From positions 1-64,000 of the forward strand of contig NZ_JBHSGG010000003.1 of NCBI RefSeq assembly GCF_042654365.1: a DNA stretch of 64,000 nt, in the 5' to 3' direction. Every line of letters starts with the position of its first letter. Position 1 is the stretch's first letter. The DNA is from Coralloluteibacterium thermophilum (lineage in GTDB: Bacteria > Pseudomonadota > Gammaproteobacteria > Xanthomonadales > Xanthomonadaceae). The translations under genes and the position numbers were made by a program. Shown here one piece after another: positions 31,089-38,762 of this stretch. The notes beneath the pieces were generated by a model. The model saw only the letters and a program-made list of their open reading frames with translations, was not told the origin of the DNA and did no database searches.

Positions 31089-32162
31089 TCACTTCTCTCC
31101 GCTCGCTTCTCGATCCGACACGAAGCGCTCGAAGGCGGCCACGGCGTCGTCCACGGTGACCAGGTCCATCACCCCCGGGCGCTCGATCTTCGTGCCCCAT
31201 GCGATCTCGGCGGCGGGACGGCCGAGGAAACGGCGCGCGGCGTCGTCGTAGCGGTCGACGCAGAAGCGGCGGTCGCTGTACGGGCCGCTGCGGGCCGGGT
31301 TGCTCGCGGCGTGCAGGCCCAGTACGGCCGTGCCCATGGCGTTGGCGATGTGCATCGGGCCGGAATCCGGCGTCATCACCAGCGCCGCGCGCTCGAGCAG
31401 GGCGGGCAGCTGCTTCAGCGTGTCCTTGCCGATCAGGTCGAGCGCCGGCGTCTTCATTGCGGCGAGGATGGCGTCGCCGGTGCGGCGTTCCAGTTCGCTG
31501 CGCCCGCCGCACAGCACGACGCGGTAGCCGTGCGCGCGCGCGGCATGGTCGGCGACCGCGGCGTAGCGCTCCGCACGCCAGTTGCGCAGCGTGTGGCTGG
31601 AGCAGGGCGAGATCAGCAGCCAGGGCGCATCGCCCGCGAGCTGCGTCGCGGCCCACTCGCGCGCGGCGTCGGGCACCGGCAGGTCCCAGCGCACCTCGGT
31701 CTGGCGCAGGCCGAGCGGCTCGGCGAAGCTGCCGATGGCGTCCAGCACGTGTTCGCCGCTGCGTGCGGGGATGCGCTCGCGCACGAACAGGCCGTGCAGG
31801 TCCTTGGCGCGGGCGCGGTCGTAGCCGATGCGGCGGCGGGCCGGGATCGCGGCGGACAGCAGGTTCGCGCGCAGGGCCACCTGCATCTGCAGCAGGGCGT
31901 CGAAGCGCCGCCCGGCCAGCCGCTGCCGCAGGGCGCGCACGCCCGACCAGCCGCTGCGCTTGTCGTAGACCACCAGCTCCACGCCCTCCAGTCCGTCGAG
32001 GAGCTTCGCTTCGCCCGCGCCGAGGATCCAGGTCAGGTGCGTCTCCGGCCAGGCGCGTCGCAGCGTGCGCACGAGCGGCACGACGTGGGTCACATCCCCG
32101 AGGGCGGAGAGTCGGAGCAGGCAGAGCGCCGTGGGCGCAGGCGGTGGGGAGGCGTCGGTCAT
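31089..32162 (-). CDS. Glycosyltransferase family 9 (LPS heptosyltransferase-like)
   Basis: Predicted inner-core LPS transferase using an ADP-heptose-type donor, 357 aa, GT-B fold. N-terminal LLRLSALGDVTHVVPLVRTL and C-terminal donor-site motif LVMTPDSGPMHIANAMG with KQLPALLERA before it are typical of the WaaF/WaaC/RfaQ group. The start at 32162 gives the canonical N-terminus after a short Pro-rich leader; an ATG at 32198 is possible. Divergent from kdkA, supporting a role in core assembly. Which heptose it adds cannot be told. Confidence 0.9.
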   Translation of the reverse strand: MTDASPPPAPTALCLLRLSALGDVTHVVPLVRTLRRAWPETHLTWILGAGEAKLLDGLEGVELVVYDKRSGWSGVRALRQRLAGRRFDALLQMQVALRANLLSAAIPARRRIGYDRARAKDLHGLFVRERIPARSGEHVLDAIGSFAEPLGLRQTEVRWDLPVPDAAREWAATQLAGDAPWLLISPCSSHTLRNWRAERYAAVADHAARAHGYRVVLCGGRSELERRTGDAILAAMKTPALDLIGKDTLKQLPALLERAALVMTPDSGPMHIANAMGTAVLGLHAASNPARSGPYSDRRFCVDRYDDAARRFLGRPAAEIAWGTKIERPGVMDLVTVDDAVAAFERFVSDREASGEK

Positions 32163-32233
32163 CGGGGCGTTCGCGGGCCACCGGGAAACCGGCGCCATGA
32201 AATCGGAGGGCACACTCTCTAGACTGCAGCGGG

Positions 32234-32986
32234 ATGAGCGTGGACTTCGCCACCGAGGGCCTGCAGCCGTTCCGCGCGGAGCGCGGATACGGCGCGATTC
32301 TGTTCGACCCTGCACGCGTGCGGCAACCCGCGGGGGAACTGTTCGATCCCGCCCACTGGGGCGAGCGCGCCGAGCCGGTCGGCGTCCGCGGCGGCCGCGG
32401 TTCGGCGTGGTTCCTGCACGACGCCGGGCTGGGCGAGGCCGTGCTGCGGCATTACCGGCGCGGCGGCCTGCCGGCGCGCCTGGTCGCCGACCGCTACTGG
32501 TGGCACGGGGCGAACCGGACCCGCAGCTTCCTCGAATTCCGTCTGCTCGCCGAGCTGCGCAGGCTGCGCCTGCCGGTCCCCGCGCCCCTGGCGGCCGGCT
32601 ACGTGCGCAGCGGCGCCAGCTATCGCGCCGACATCATCGTGGAGCGGATTCCCGGGACGCGCTCGCTCGCGGAGCGCCAGCACGATGCGGACGCCGCGCT
32701 GTGGGCGCGGGTCGGCGGCACCCTCGCGCGCTTCCATCGCGCGGGCGTGGACCATGCCGACCTCAACGCCAGCAACATCCTGGTCGACGCGGCCGGCGAG
32801 GTCTGGCTCATCGACTTCGACCGCGGCCGCCGGCGCCCGCCGGCCAGCGGCTGGCGCGAGCGCAACCTGCGCCGCCTGCGCCGCTCGCTGCTCAAGCTCC
32901 GCGGCACCCGTGCGGTGGCCGACGTCGAGCGCGACTACCGCCAACTGCACGCCGCGTACTCGCGTGCCTGGGCGCGGAGCCTGTGA
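32234..32986 (+). CDS. kdkA: 3-deoxy-D-manno-octulosonic acid (Kdo) kinase
   Basis: Phosphorylates Kdo of lipid A-Kdo, as in Haemophilus and xanthomonads that carry a single phosphorylated Kdo; 250 aa, eukaryotic-kinase-like fold. Catalytic loop HADLNASNIL with D176, and metal-binding Asp in LIDFDRGRRR (~195). The conserved VLRHYRRGGLPARL segment holds the ATP-binding Lys/Arg region. Opposite the GT9 gene, which fits core assembly. Its stop overlaps the next start (GTGA at 32983-32986). Confidence 0.93.
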   Translation: MSVDFATEGLQPFRAERGYGAILFDPARVRQPAGELFDPAHWGERAEPVGVRGGRGSAWFLHDAGLGEAVLRHYRRGGLPARLVADRYWWHGANRTRSFLEFRLLAELRRLRLPVPAPLAAGYVRSGASYRADIIVERIPGTRSLAERQHDADAALWARVGGTLARFHRAGVDHADLNASNILVDAAGEVWLIDFDRGRRRPPASGWRERNLRRLRRSLLKLRGTRAVADVERDYRQLHAAYSRAWARSL

Positions 32987-33759
32987 GCGCCGCACCGGAC
33001 GTCCCGGGACGCTGGGCGCTGCGCTTCCTCGGCGTTGGCAACGCCGGCGCCGCGCCCGCGCTCGGTTCGGCCAGCGCGCTGATCGAGCGCGACGGCGTCC
33101 CGCAGCTCATGATCGACTGCGGCGAGTACGCGCTGGACGCCTGGCTCGCGCGGCATGCGGGGCCGCCGCCGGCGCTGTTCGTCACCCACCTGCACATGGA
33201 CCACGTCGGCGGGCTGGAGCGCCTGTTCACCCTGACCTGGTTCGGCGGCGACGCGCGCCCCCTGCTGTACGTGCCGGCGGCGCTCCTGCCGCACATGCAG
33301 GCGCGCGTCGCCGACTATCCCGGGATCCTCGCCGAGGGCGGGGTCAACTTCTGGGAGGCGTTCCGGCTGATCCCGGTGAGCCGCGGCTTCTGGCACGGCG
33401 GGCTGTGGTACGACGTGTTCCCGGTGCGCCACCACCGGCCCGACACCGCCTTCGGCCTGCGCCTGCGCGGCAGCGTGGTGTGGACCGGGGACACCCGGCC
33501 GATCCCGGAGATGCTGGCGGTGCAGGCCGAGGCCGGCGAGCTGATCGCGCACGACTGCGGCCTGGTGGGCAATCCCTCCCACACGGGCGTGGACGATCTC
33601 GAACGCGAATACCCCGACACGCTGCGTTCGCGCATGGTGCTCTATCACTACGGCAGTCCCGAGGACGCCGCGGCCATCGCCGCGCGCGGGCATCGGGTGG
33701 CGCGGCCGGGGGAGATCTATCCGCTGGGCCCGCCGCAACCTGTGGAGACCCAGGGATGA
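32983..33759 (+). CDS. MBL-fold metallo-hydrolase
   Basis: Metallo-beta-lactamase-fold enzyme of 258 aa, substrate unknown. The metal motif THLHMDHVGG lies near residue 67, a further His pair in PVRHHRPD (~147), and Asp/His ligands in WTGDTRPIPE (~167) and HDCGLVGNPSHTGVD (~188). The pattern resembles RNase Z/phosphodiesterase-like members rather than glyoxalases. It is translationally coupled on both sides (GTGA with kdkA, ATGA with moaA), an unusual bridge between LPS and molybdopterin genes. GTG start is inferred from the overlap. Confidence 0.88.
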   Translation: MSAAPDVPGRWALRFLGVGNAGAAPALGSASALIERDGVPQLMIDCGEYALDAWLARHAGPPPALFVTHLHMDHVGGLERLFTLTWFGGDARPLLYVPAALLPHMQARVADYPGILAEGGVNFWEAFRLIPVSRGFWHGGLWYDVFPVRHHRPDTAFGLRLRGSVVWTGDTRPIPEMLAVQAEAGELIAHDCGLVGNPSHTGVDDLEREYPDTLRSRMVLYHYGSPEDAAAIAARGHRVARPGEIYPLGPPQPVETQG

Positions 33760-34787
33760 GCAGCCGCAGCGCGGCCCGGAACGATGCACGCACCGCCGTC
33801 CTCGACCGCCGCGCCCGACCGCTGCGCGACCTGCGCATCTCGGTCATCGACGCCTGCAACTTCCGTTGTCCCTACTGCATGCCGGCCGAGCGCGTGCCCG
33901 AGCGGCACGGCACCGACGCCGGCGCGCGCCTGTCGTTCGACGAGATCGAGCGCGCGGCGCGCGGCTTCGTGCGCGCCGGCGTCGGCAAGCTGCGCCTGAC
34001 CGGCGGCGAGCCCCTGCTGCGCAGGAACCTGCCCGACCTGGTGGCGCGGCTGTCGGCGCTGCCCGGCGTCGAGGATCTCGCCCTGACCACCAACGGCGCG
34101 CTGCTCGACCGCCAGGCCAGGGCGCTGCGCGAGGCGGGACTGCACCGGCTCACCGTCAGCCTGGACTCGCTGGATCCCGCGCGCTTTGCGGCCATGAGCG
34201 GCGGCCGCGGCGCGCTGCGCGACGTGCTGCGCGGTATCGCGGCGGCCGAGGAGGCCGGCTTCCGCCGGATCAAGTTCAACGTCGTGGTCCGGCGCGGCGT
34301 CAACGAGGACGACGCGCTGGCCATCGCCGCGCACTTCCGCGGCAGTTCGCACGTGGTGCGCTTCATCGAATACATGGACGTGGGCACCTGCAACGAGTGG
34401 CGGCGCGAGGAGGTCGTGCCCTCGCGCGAACTGCGCGACCGCATCCATGCGCGCTGGCCGCTGCGCGCCGTCGACCGCAGTTACCGCGGCGAGGTCGCCG
34501 AGCGCCACGTCTACGCGGACGGCGAGGGCGAGGTCGGCTTCGTCAGCGCGGTCACCGCGCCCTTCTGCGGCGACTGCCACCGCGCGCGCCTGTCCGCCGA
34601 CGGGCAGCTCTACACTTGCCTGTTCGCCTCGCGCGGACATGCGCTGCGGCCCTTCCTGCAGGGCGACGATGCCGCCCTGGACGCGCGCATCGCCGCGGTC
34701 TGGGCGGCGCGCACGGACCGCTACAGCGAACTGCGCGGCCGCGGCGCGGGCGCCCGCCCGATCGAGATGTTCCTCATCGGCGGATGA
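33756..34787 (+). CDS. moaA: GTP 3',8-cyclase MoaA
   Basis: Radical-SAM enzyme making 3',8-cyclo-GTP, the first step of molybdenum cofactor synthesis; 343 aa. The N-terminal cluster motif CNFRCPYC has C34, C38 and C41; the C-terminal cluster uses C271, C274 and C288 (FCGDCHRARLSADGQLYTC). It ends in IGG, as required for activity. LRLTGGEPLLR contacts SAM. The start overlaps the MBL gene stop. moaC follows after 61 bp. Confidence 0.97.
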   Translation: MSSRSAARNDARTAVLDRRARPLRDLRISVIDACNFRCPYCMPAERVPERHGTDAGARLSFDEIERAARGFVRAGVGKLRLTGGEPLLRRNLPDLVARLSALPGVEDLALTTNGALLDRQARALREAGLHRLTVSLDSLDPARFAAMSGGRGALRDVLRGIAAAEEAGFRRIKFNVVVRRGVNEDDALAIAAHFRGSSHVVRFIEYMDVGTCNEWRREEVVPSRELRDRIHARWPLRAVDRSYRGEVAERHVYADGEGEVGFVSAVTAPFCGDCHRARLSADGQLYTCLFASRGHALRPFLQGDDAALDARIAAVWAARTDRYSELRGRGAGARPIEMFLIGG

Positions 34788-34848
34788 CTCCACGTGGCCG
34801 TCGCCTGCGGCATTGCTAGGCTTGGCGGCCGCACCACCCGACAGCGCC

Positions 34849-35337
34849 ATGCCAGAGCACGCATCCCTCACCCACGTCGACGCCCAGGGCCGTCCGGCCA
34901 TGGTCGATGTCGGCGACAAGGCCGTCACCCGCCGCGAGGCCTCGGCGCACTGCCGTGTGCGCTTTCCCGCCGAGGTCGCCGCGCGGCTGCGCGCGGAAGG
35001 CCTGCGCACGGCCAAGGGCGCGGTCGTGGATGCCGCGATCATCGCCGGCACCATGGCGGTCAAGCGCACGCACGAGCTGATCCCGTTCTGCCATCCGCTG
35101 CCCATCGAGGGCTGCCGCATCGGGATCGACTGGGACGACGAGACCGCGCTCGGTATCGTGTGCAGCGTGCGCACCACGCACCGCACCGGCGTCGAGATGG
35201 AGGCGCTCACCGGCGCCACCGTCGCCGCGCTCACCATCTACGACATGTGCAAGGCGCTGTCGCACGCCATCGAGATCGGCCCGGCCGCCCTGACCGGCAA
35301 GCGCGGCGGCAAGCGCGACGTCGGGGCGCCGGCATGA
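34849..35337 (+). CDS. moaC: Cyclic pyranopterin monophosphate synthase MoaC
   Basis: Converts 3',8-cyclo-GTP to cPMP, 162 aa. Family motifs: MVDVGDKAVTRREASA near residue 18, AKGAVVDAAIIAGTMAVKRT (~55), IPFCHPLPIEGC (~78-89), GVEMEALTGATVAALTIYDM (~113-132) and the C-terminal GKRGGKRD (lysines form the active site). The start MPEHASLTHVDAQGRPAMVDVG fits. Stop overlaps moaD (ATGA). Confidence 0.97.
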   Translation: MPEHASLTHVDAQGRPAMVDVGDKAVTRREASAHCRVRFPAEVAARLRAEGLRTAKGAVVDAAIIAGTMAVKRTHELIPFCHPLPIEGCRIGIDWDDETALGIVCSVRTTHRTGVEMEALTGATVAALTIYDMCKALSHAIEIGPAALTGKRGGKRDVGAPA

Positions 35338-35576
35338 CCGCGCTGCGCGTCCTCTACTTCGCCAGCCTGCGCGACGCGGCGGGCGCGCCCGAGGAGACGG
35401 TCGAGACCGCCGCGCCGGACCTGGCGGCGCTCTACGCCGAGCTGCAGGCGCGGCACGGCTTCGCGCTGCCGCGCGCGCGCCTGCGGGTGGCGGTGGACGG
35501 CGCCTTCGCGCAGTGGGAGGAGGCGCCGCGCGCCGGCACCGAGGTGGCATTCATTCCGCCGGTCTCGGGGGGCTGA
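35334..35576 (+). CDS. moaD: Molybdopterin synthase sulfur-carrier subunit MoaD
   Basis: Ubiquitin-like carrier whose C-terminal glycine is thiocarboxylated and supplies sulfur to cPMP; 80 aa, ending VAFIPPVSGG with the essential Gly-Gly. It begins with the typical beta strand RVLYFASLRDAAGAPEE. Lies between moaC (overlap) and moaE (2-bp gap). Confidence 0.95.
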   Translation: MTALRVLYFASLRDAAGAPEETVETAAPDLAALYAELQARHGFALPRARLRVAVDGAFAQWEEAPRAGTEVAFIPPVSGG

Positions 35577-35578
35577 CG

Positions 35579-36010
35579 GTGTCGGGGTTCGCGCTGGCGT
35601 CCGTCCCCTTCGACATCGCGCCGCTGCGCGCGGCGCTGCTGCACGACGCCGCCGGCGCCTATGCCAGCTTCGAGGGATGGGTGCGGGACCACAACGAGGG
35701 CCGCGCGGTCCGCGGGCTGTACTACGAGGCCTACGCTGCGCTCGCCGAGCGCGAGGGCGCCGCCATCGTCGCCGAGGCCCTGGCCCGCTTCGACATCGTC
35801 GCCGCGCACTGCGTGCACCGCACCGGCGAACTCGCCATCGGCGACCTCGCGGTCTGGGTCGGCGTCAGCGCCGGCCACCGCGGCCCCGCCTTCGAGGCCT
35901 GCCGCTGGATCATCGACGCCATCAAGGCACGCGTGCCGATCTGGAAGCGCGAGCGTTACGTGGAGGGCGGAGAGGGGTGGTTGCATCCGCTTCAGGAGAA
36001 GCGGGAATAG
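35579..36010 (+). CDS. moaE: Molybdopterin synthase catalytic subunit MoaE
   Basis: Inserts two sulfurs into cPMP with MoaD, 143 aa. Conserved features: AYASFEGWVRDHNEGRAV near residue 25, LYYEAYAALAEREG (~45), VHRTGELAIGDLAVWVGVSAGHR (in two parts, ~81-103) and the catalytic KARVPIWKRE (~121-130) with its two lysines. GTG at 35579 follows moaD directly; no ATG fits. The coding end and stop are embedded in a run of G-rich heptads (from 36003). Confidence 0.95.
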   Translation: MSGFALASVPFDIAPLRAALLHDAAGAYASFEGWVRDHNEGRAVRGLYYEAYAALAEREGAAIVAEALARFDIVAAHCVHRTGELAIGDLAVWVGVSAGHRGPAFEACRWIIDAIKARVPIWKRERYVEGGEGWLHPLQEKRE

Positions 36011-36037
36011 GGCATGGGGAAGAGGGAAGGGCGGGGG
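36003..36037 (+). repeat. G-rich heptads overlapping the moaE stop
   Basis: GGGAATA, GGGCATG, GGGAAGA, GGGAAGG, GCGGGGG: five 7-bp units, the first containing part of the moaE stop codon. G-rich on the moaE sense strand. Confidence 0.8.
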
Positions 36038-36121
36038 CTGGACGCCCCGCAGCAGTGCGCTTTCGGTGGCGCGCCAGGAGCGTCGGGCGAGGAACACCAC
36101 GGCAGTACACGCGCGGCTTCA

Positions 36122-36149
36122 CTTCCCGCTTCCCGATTTCCTCTTCCCG
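36122..36149 (-). repeat. G-rich heptads 3' of the SRP RNA gene
   Basis: On the minus strand: CGGGAAG, AGGAAAT, CGGGAAG, CGGGAAG. G-rich in the ffs direction, 16 bp beyond the ffs 3' end, facing the moaE-side heptads. Confidence 0.8.
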
Positions 36150-36164
36150 GCTCCAGAAGGCGGC

Positions 36165-36267
36165 AGCCCCCGCCGGCTGACCCCGGCACCCGAATCGGCC
36201 GATACCGTTGCTCCCTTCCGGGCCTGGCGGGGTTTTCGGCCTATCGTCGCGAGGACCGACGGGGGCC
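36165..36267 (-). ncRNA. ffs: Signal recognition particle 4.5S RNA
   Basis: RNA component of the bacterial SRP, which with Ffh targets nascent membrane proteins. On the minus strand the conserved domain IV core appears as CCAGGCCCGGAAGGGAGCAA (about 36209-36228), with the GGAA-type tetraloop and asymmetric bulge. The 5' end (GGCCCCCGTCGG) and 3' end (CCGGCGGGGGCT) form a 12-bp terminal helix with two wobbles. Ends are set by this pairing and may be off by a few bases. It lies 30 bp downstream of tRNA-Ser(GGA) on the same strand and probably shares its transcript. Confidence 0.9.
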
Positions 36268-36297
36268 ACCATGGGAACTGGCGGCGCGATGATGTGG

Positions 36298-36387
36298 CGG
36301 AGAGGGCGGGATTCGAACCCGCGAAACGGGGTTTAGCCGTTTACACACTTTCCAGGCGTGCTCCTTCAACCACTCGGACACCTCTCC
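36298..36387 (-). tRNA. tRNA-Ser (anticodon GGA)
   Basis: Class II tRNA on the minus strand. Acceptor GGAGAGG with CCTCTCC, anticodon loop CTGGAAA (GGA), long variable arm, encoded CCA at 36295-36297. Followed by ffs; divergent from dnaX. Confidence 0.97.
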
Positions 36388-36508
36388 GCGAGGTAGCGCC
36401 TGATCTCCCCTGCGGACAGGGGCGCGAAAGTGTACCGGTGCGCACCTGCGGCCACAAGCGGCGGGGGCTTCGCTTGGCCGGGGGGAGGGGGCTTGGCACA
36501 ATGCCGGA

Positions 36509-38194
36509 ATGTCCTACCTCGTCCTCGCCCGCAAGTGGCGCCCCAGGCGCTTCGCCGAACTCGTGGGCCAGGAGCACGTGGTGCGCGCGCTCTCCAACGC
36601 GCTCGACACCGGCCGCGTGCACCATGCCTTCCTGTTCACCGGCACGCGCGGCGTGGGCAAGACCACCATCGCGCGCATCTTCGCCAAGTCGCTCAACTGC
36701 GAGAGCGGAGTCAGCGCCGAACCCTGCGGCGAGTGCGCGATCTGCCAGGCGGTCGACGCCGGGCGCTTCGTTGACCTGCTCGAGATCGACGCCGCCTCCA
36801 ACACCGGCGTGGACGACGTCCGCGAGGTGATCGAGAACGCGCAGTACGCGCCCACCCGCGGCCGCTACAAGGTGTACCTCGTCGACGAGGTGCACATGCT
36901 GTCCAAGAGCGCCTTCAACGCGCTGCTGAAGACGCTCGAGGAGCCGCCGGAGCACGTCAAGTTCCTGCTGGCGACGACCGACCCGCAGAAGCTGCCGGTG
37001 ACGGTCCTGTCGCGCTGCCTGCAGTTCAACCTCAAGCGCCTCGACGAGGGCCAGATCCGCGGGCAGATGGAGAAGATCCTCGCCGCCGAGGGCCTGCCCT
37101 CCGAGCCGGGCGCGCTGGCGCTGCTGGCCAAGGGCGCCGACGGCAGCCTGCGCGACGGCCTGTCGCTGCTCGACCAGGCCATCGCCTACACCGGCGCCAC
37201 CCTCGACGAGGCCGGCGTGCGCGCCATGCTCGGCACCGTGGACCACGCTCGGGTGGATGCGCTGCTCGCCGCGCTCGCCGCGGGGGACGGCGCCGGGCTG
37301 ATGCGCGAGATCGAGACGCTCGCCACCTATTCCCCCGACTTCGGCAGCGTGCTGGAGGAGGTCGCCGCGGCCCTGCACCGCGTGCAGCTCGCGCAGCTGG
37401 TGCCGGGCGCCGCCGGCGAGGCCGATCCCGCGCTGGCGTCGGCGGTCTCGCCCGAGACCGTGCAGCTCTGGTACCAGATGGCCGTCAATGGCCGCCGCGA
37501 CCTTCCGTACGCGCCGAGCCCACGCGCGGGCTTCGAGATGGCGCTGCTGCGCATGCTCGCCTTCCGTCCGCTGGGCGAGGGCGAGGCGCAGGCCCCCGGT
37601 CCGGCCCGGGCGGCGGCGCCGCAGGGGGCGCCCGCGCGCAGCGCCGCTCCCGTCGCTGCGCCGGTGTCGGCGCCTCCGGCGTCCGTCGCGCCGGATCGCA
37701 TCGCCGAACCGGCACCGCCCGCCCCGTCCCCGCGTCCGGCGCCGTCGCCGCAGCCCGCTGCCGCGCGCGGCTGCGCCAGCAACGACGACTGGCTCGACAT
37801 CCTGGAACGCGCGGAGCTGCGCGGCCCGGCCAAGGTGCTGGCCTCGCACACCCGCTTCCTGTCGCTCGAAGGCCGCGCCCTGACCCTGGCGCTCCCCGAG
37901 GCCGACGAGCTCCTGCTGAGCGACCGCCTGGTCGCGCAGCTCGCCGATGCCGTCGCCTCGGCCTTCGGCGGGACGCCGCAGATCCGCTTCGAGATCACCC
38001 GCGACGCCGAGCCGCAGGGCGAGACCATGCACCTGCGCGCCGAGCGCCGTGCGAGCGAGCGCCAGCAGCAGGCGGAACAGGCCTTCCTCGACGAGCCGGC
38101 CGTACAGCATTTCGTGCAGCAGTACGGGGCGACGGTCGTTCCCGGCTCGATCGCCCCCGTCGCCCCTTCGAACCAGAACGAGAACCGATCATGA
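36509..38194 (+). CDS. dnaX: DNA polymerase III subunits gamma and tau
   Basis: Clamp-loader ATPase that organises the replisome; 561 aa. AAA+ domain: Walker A GTRGVGKT at residues 45-52, zinc-binding C64, C73, C76, C79 in the E. coli positions, Walker B YLVDEVHMLS near 127, sensor LLATTDPQKLP. Domain III follows, then a Pro/Ala-rich linker (about 365-425) and the tau-specific C-terminus. I see no A-AAA-AAG slippery site at the end of domain III, so a gamma form by the E. coli mechanism is not evident. Stop overlaps ybaB (ATGA). Confidence 0.96.
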   Translation: MSYLVLARKWRPRRFAELVGQEHVVRALSNALDTGRVHHAFLFTGTRGVGKTTIARIFAKSLNCESGVSAEPCGECAICQAVDAGRFVDLLEIDAASNTGVDDVREVIENAQYAPTRGRYKVYLVDEVHMLSKSAFNALLKTLEEPPEHVKFLLATTDPQKLPVTVLSRCLQFNLKRLDEGQIRGQMEKILAAEGLPSEPGALALLAKGADGSLRDGLSLLDQAIAYTGATLDEAGVRAMLGTVDHARVDALLAALAAGDGAGLMREIETLATYSPDFGSVLEEVAAALHRVQLAQLVPGAAGEADPALASAVSPETVQLWYQMAVNGRRDLPYAPSPRAGFEMALLRMLAFRPLGEGEAQAPGPARAAAPQGAPARSAAPVAAPVSAPPASVAPDRIAEPAPPAPSPRPAPSPQPAAARGCASNDDWLDILERAELRGPAKVLASHTRFLSLEGRALTLALPEADELLLSDRLVAQLADAVASAFGGTPQIRFEITRDAEPQGETMHLRAERRASERQQQAEQAFLDEPAVQHFVQQYGATVVPGSIAPVAPSNQNENRS

Positions 38195-38511
38195 AAGGCA
38201 ACATCGCCCAGCTGATGCAGCAGGCCCAGAAGATGCAGGAGAACCTCAAGCGTGCGCAGGAGGAGCTCGGCAACCTGGAAGTGACCGGCCAGTCCGGCGG
38301 CGGCCTGGTGCAGGTCACCCTCACCGGCCGCATGGAGACCCGTCGCGTGCGCATCGACCCGCAGGCGCTGGGCGATGCCGAGATGCTCGAGGACCTGGTC
38401 GCCGCCGCGTTCAACGACGCGGTCAACAAGGTCAACGCCGAGAGCCAGTCCCGCATGAGTGCGGCGACCGCCGGGATGCCGATCCCGCCGGGCATGAAGC
38501 TGCCGTTCTGA
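38191..38511 (+). CDS. ybaB: YbaB/EbfC-family nucleoid-associated protein
   Basis: Small DNA-binding dimer, 106 aa, with N-terminal coiled helix (AQLMQQAQKMQENLKRAQEE) and the conserved GGGLVQVTLTGRMETRRV beta strands. Conserved between dnaX and recR; role in recombination or nucleoid structure. Coupled to dnaX by a 4-bp overlap, but separated from recR by 251 bp holding a REP element and a dispersed repeat. Confidence 0.96.
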   Translation: MKGNIAQLMQQAQKMQENLKRAQEELGNLEVTGQSGGGLVQVTLTGRMETRRVRIDPQALGDAEMLEDLVAAAFNDAVNKVNAESQSRMSAATAGMPIPPGMKLPF

Positions 38512-38601
38512 TCCACCCGCACGGCCCCGCAGCACGCCGCACGCCCGCTCCCAGGAACGGGCTGGGTGCGTGCGAAGCGCCGCGGGCGCGCCGGGACAGG
38601 A

Positions 38602-38625
38602 TGTAGGAGCGGCTTCAGCCGCGAC
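38602..38625 (+). repeat. GTAG-type REP hairpin
   Basis: TGTAGGAGCGGCTTCAGCCGCGAC: a GTAG tetranucleotide at the base of a GCGGCT/AGCCGC hairpin (shown as 20 bases plus CGAC). This is the known Pseudomonas/Stenotrophomonas-type REP, mobilised by REP-associated tyrosine transposases that recognise GTAG. A diverged partner arm may lie at 38650-38670. Confidence 0.85.
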
Positions 38626-38683
38626 GGTGCGCCCTGGTCCGGTGCGGCGTGGCCGCTTCACGGGTCGCGACGAAGGTCACGCA

Positions 38684-38750
38684 GACTGCGCCGCCCGTGC
38701 CACCTGCTCCGCAGCGCCGACGACCCACGCATCCCATCTCGAAGTGCACC
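38684..38750. repeat. Dispersed ~65-bp repeat, copy A
   Basis: Shares about three quarters of its bases with 44414-44480. The best-conserved blocks are GCGCCGACG, CCACGCATC and a GTGCA near the end. It lies 12 bp upstream of recR, directly after the REP element. Confidence 0.65.
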
Positions 38751-38762
38751 GGACGCCCTGAC

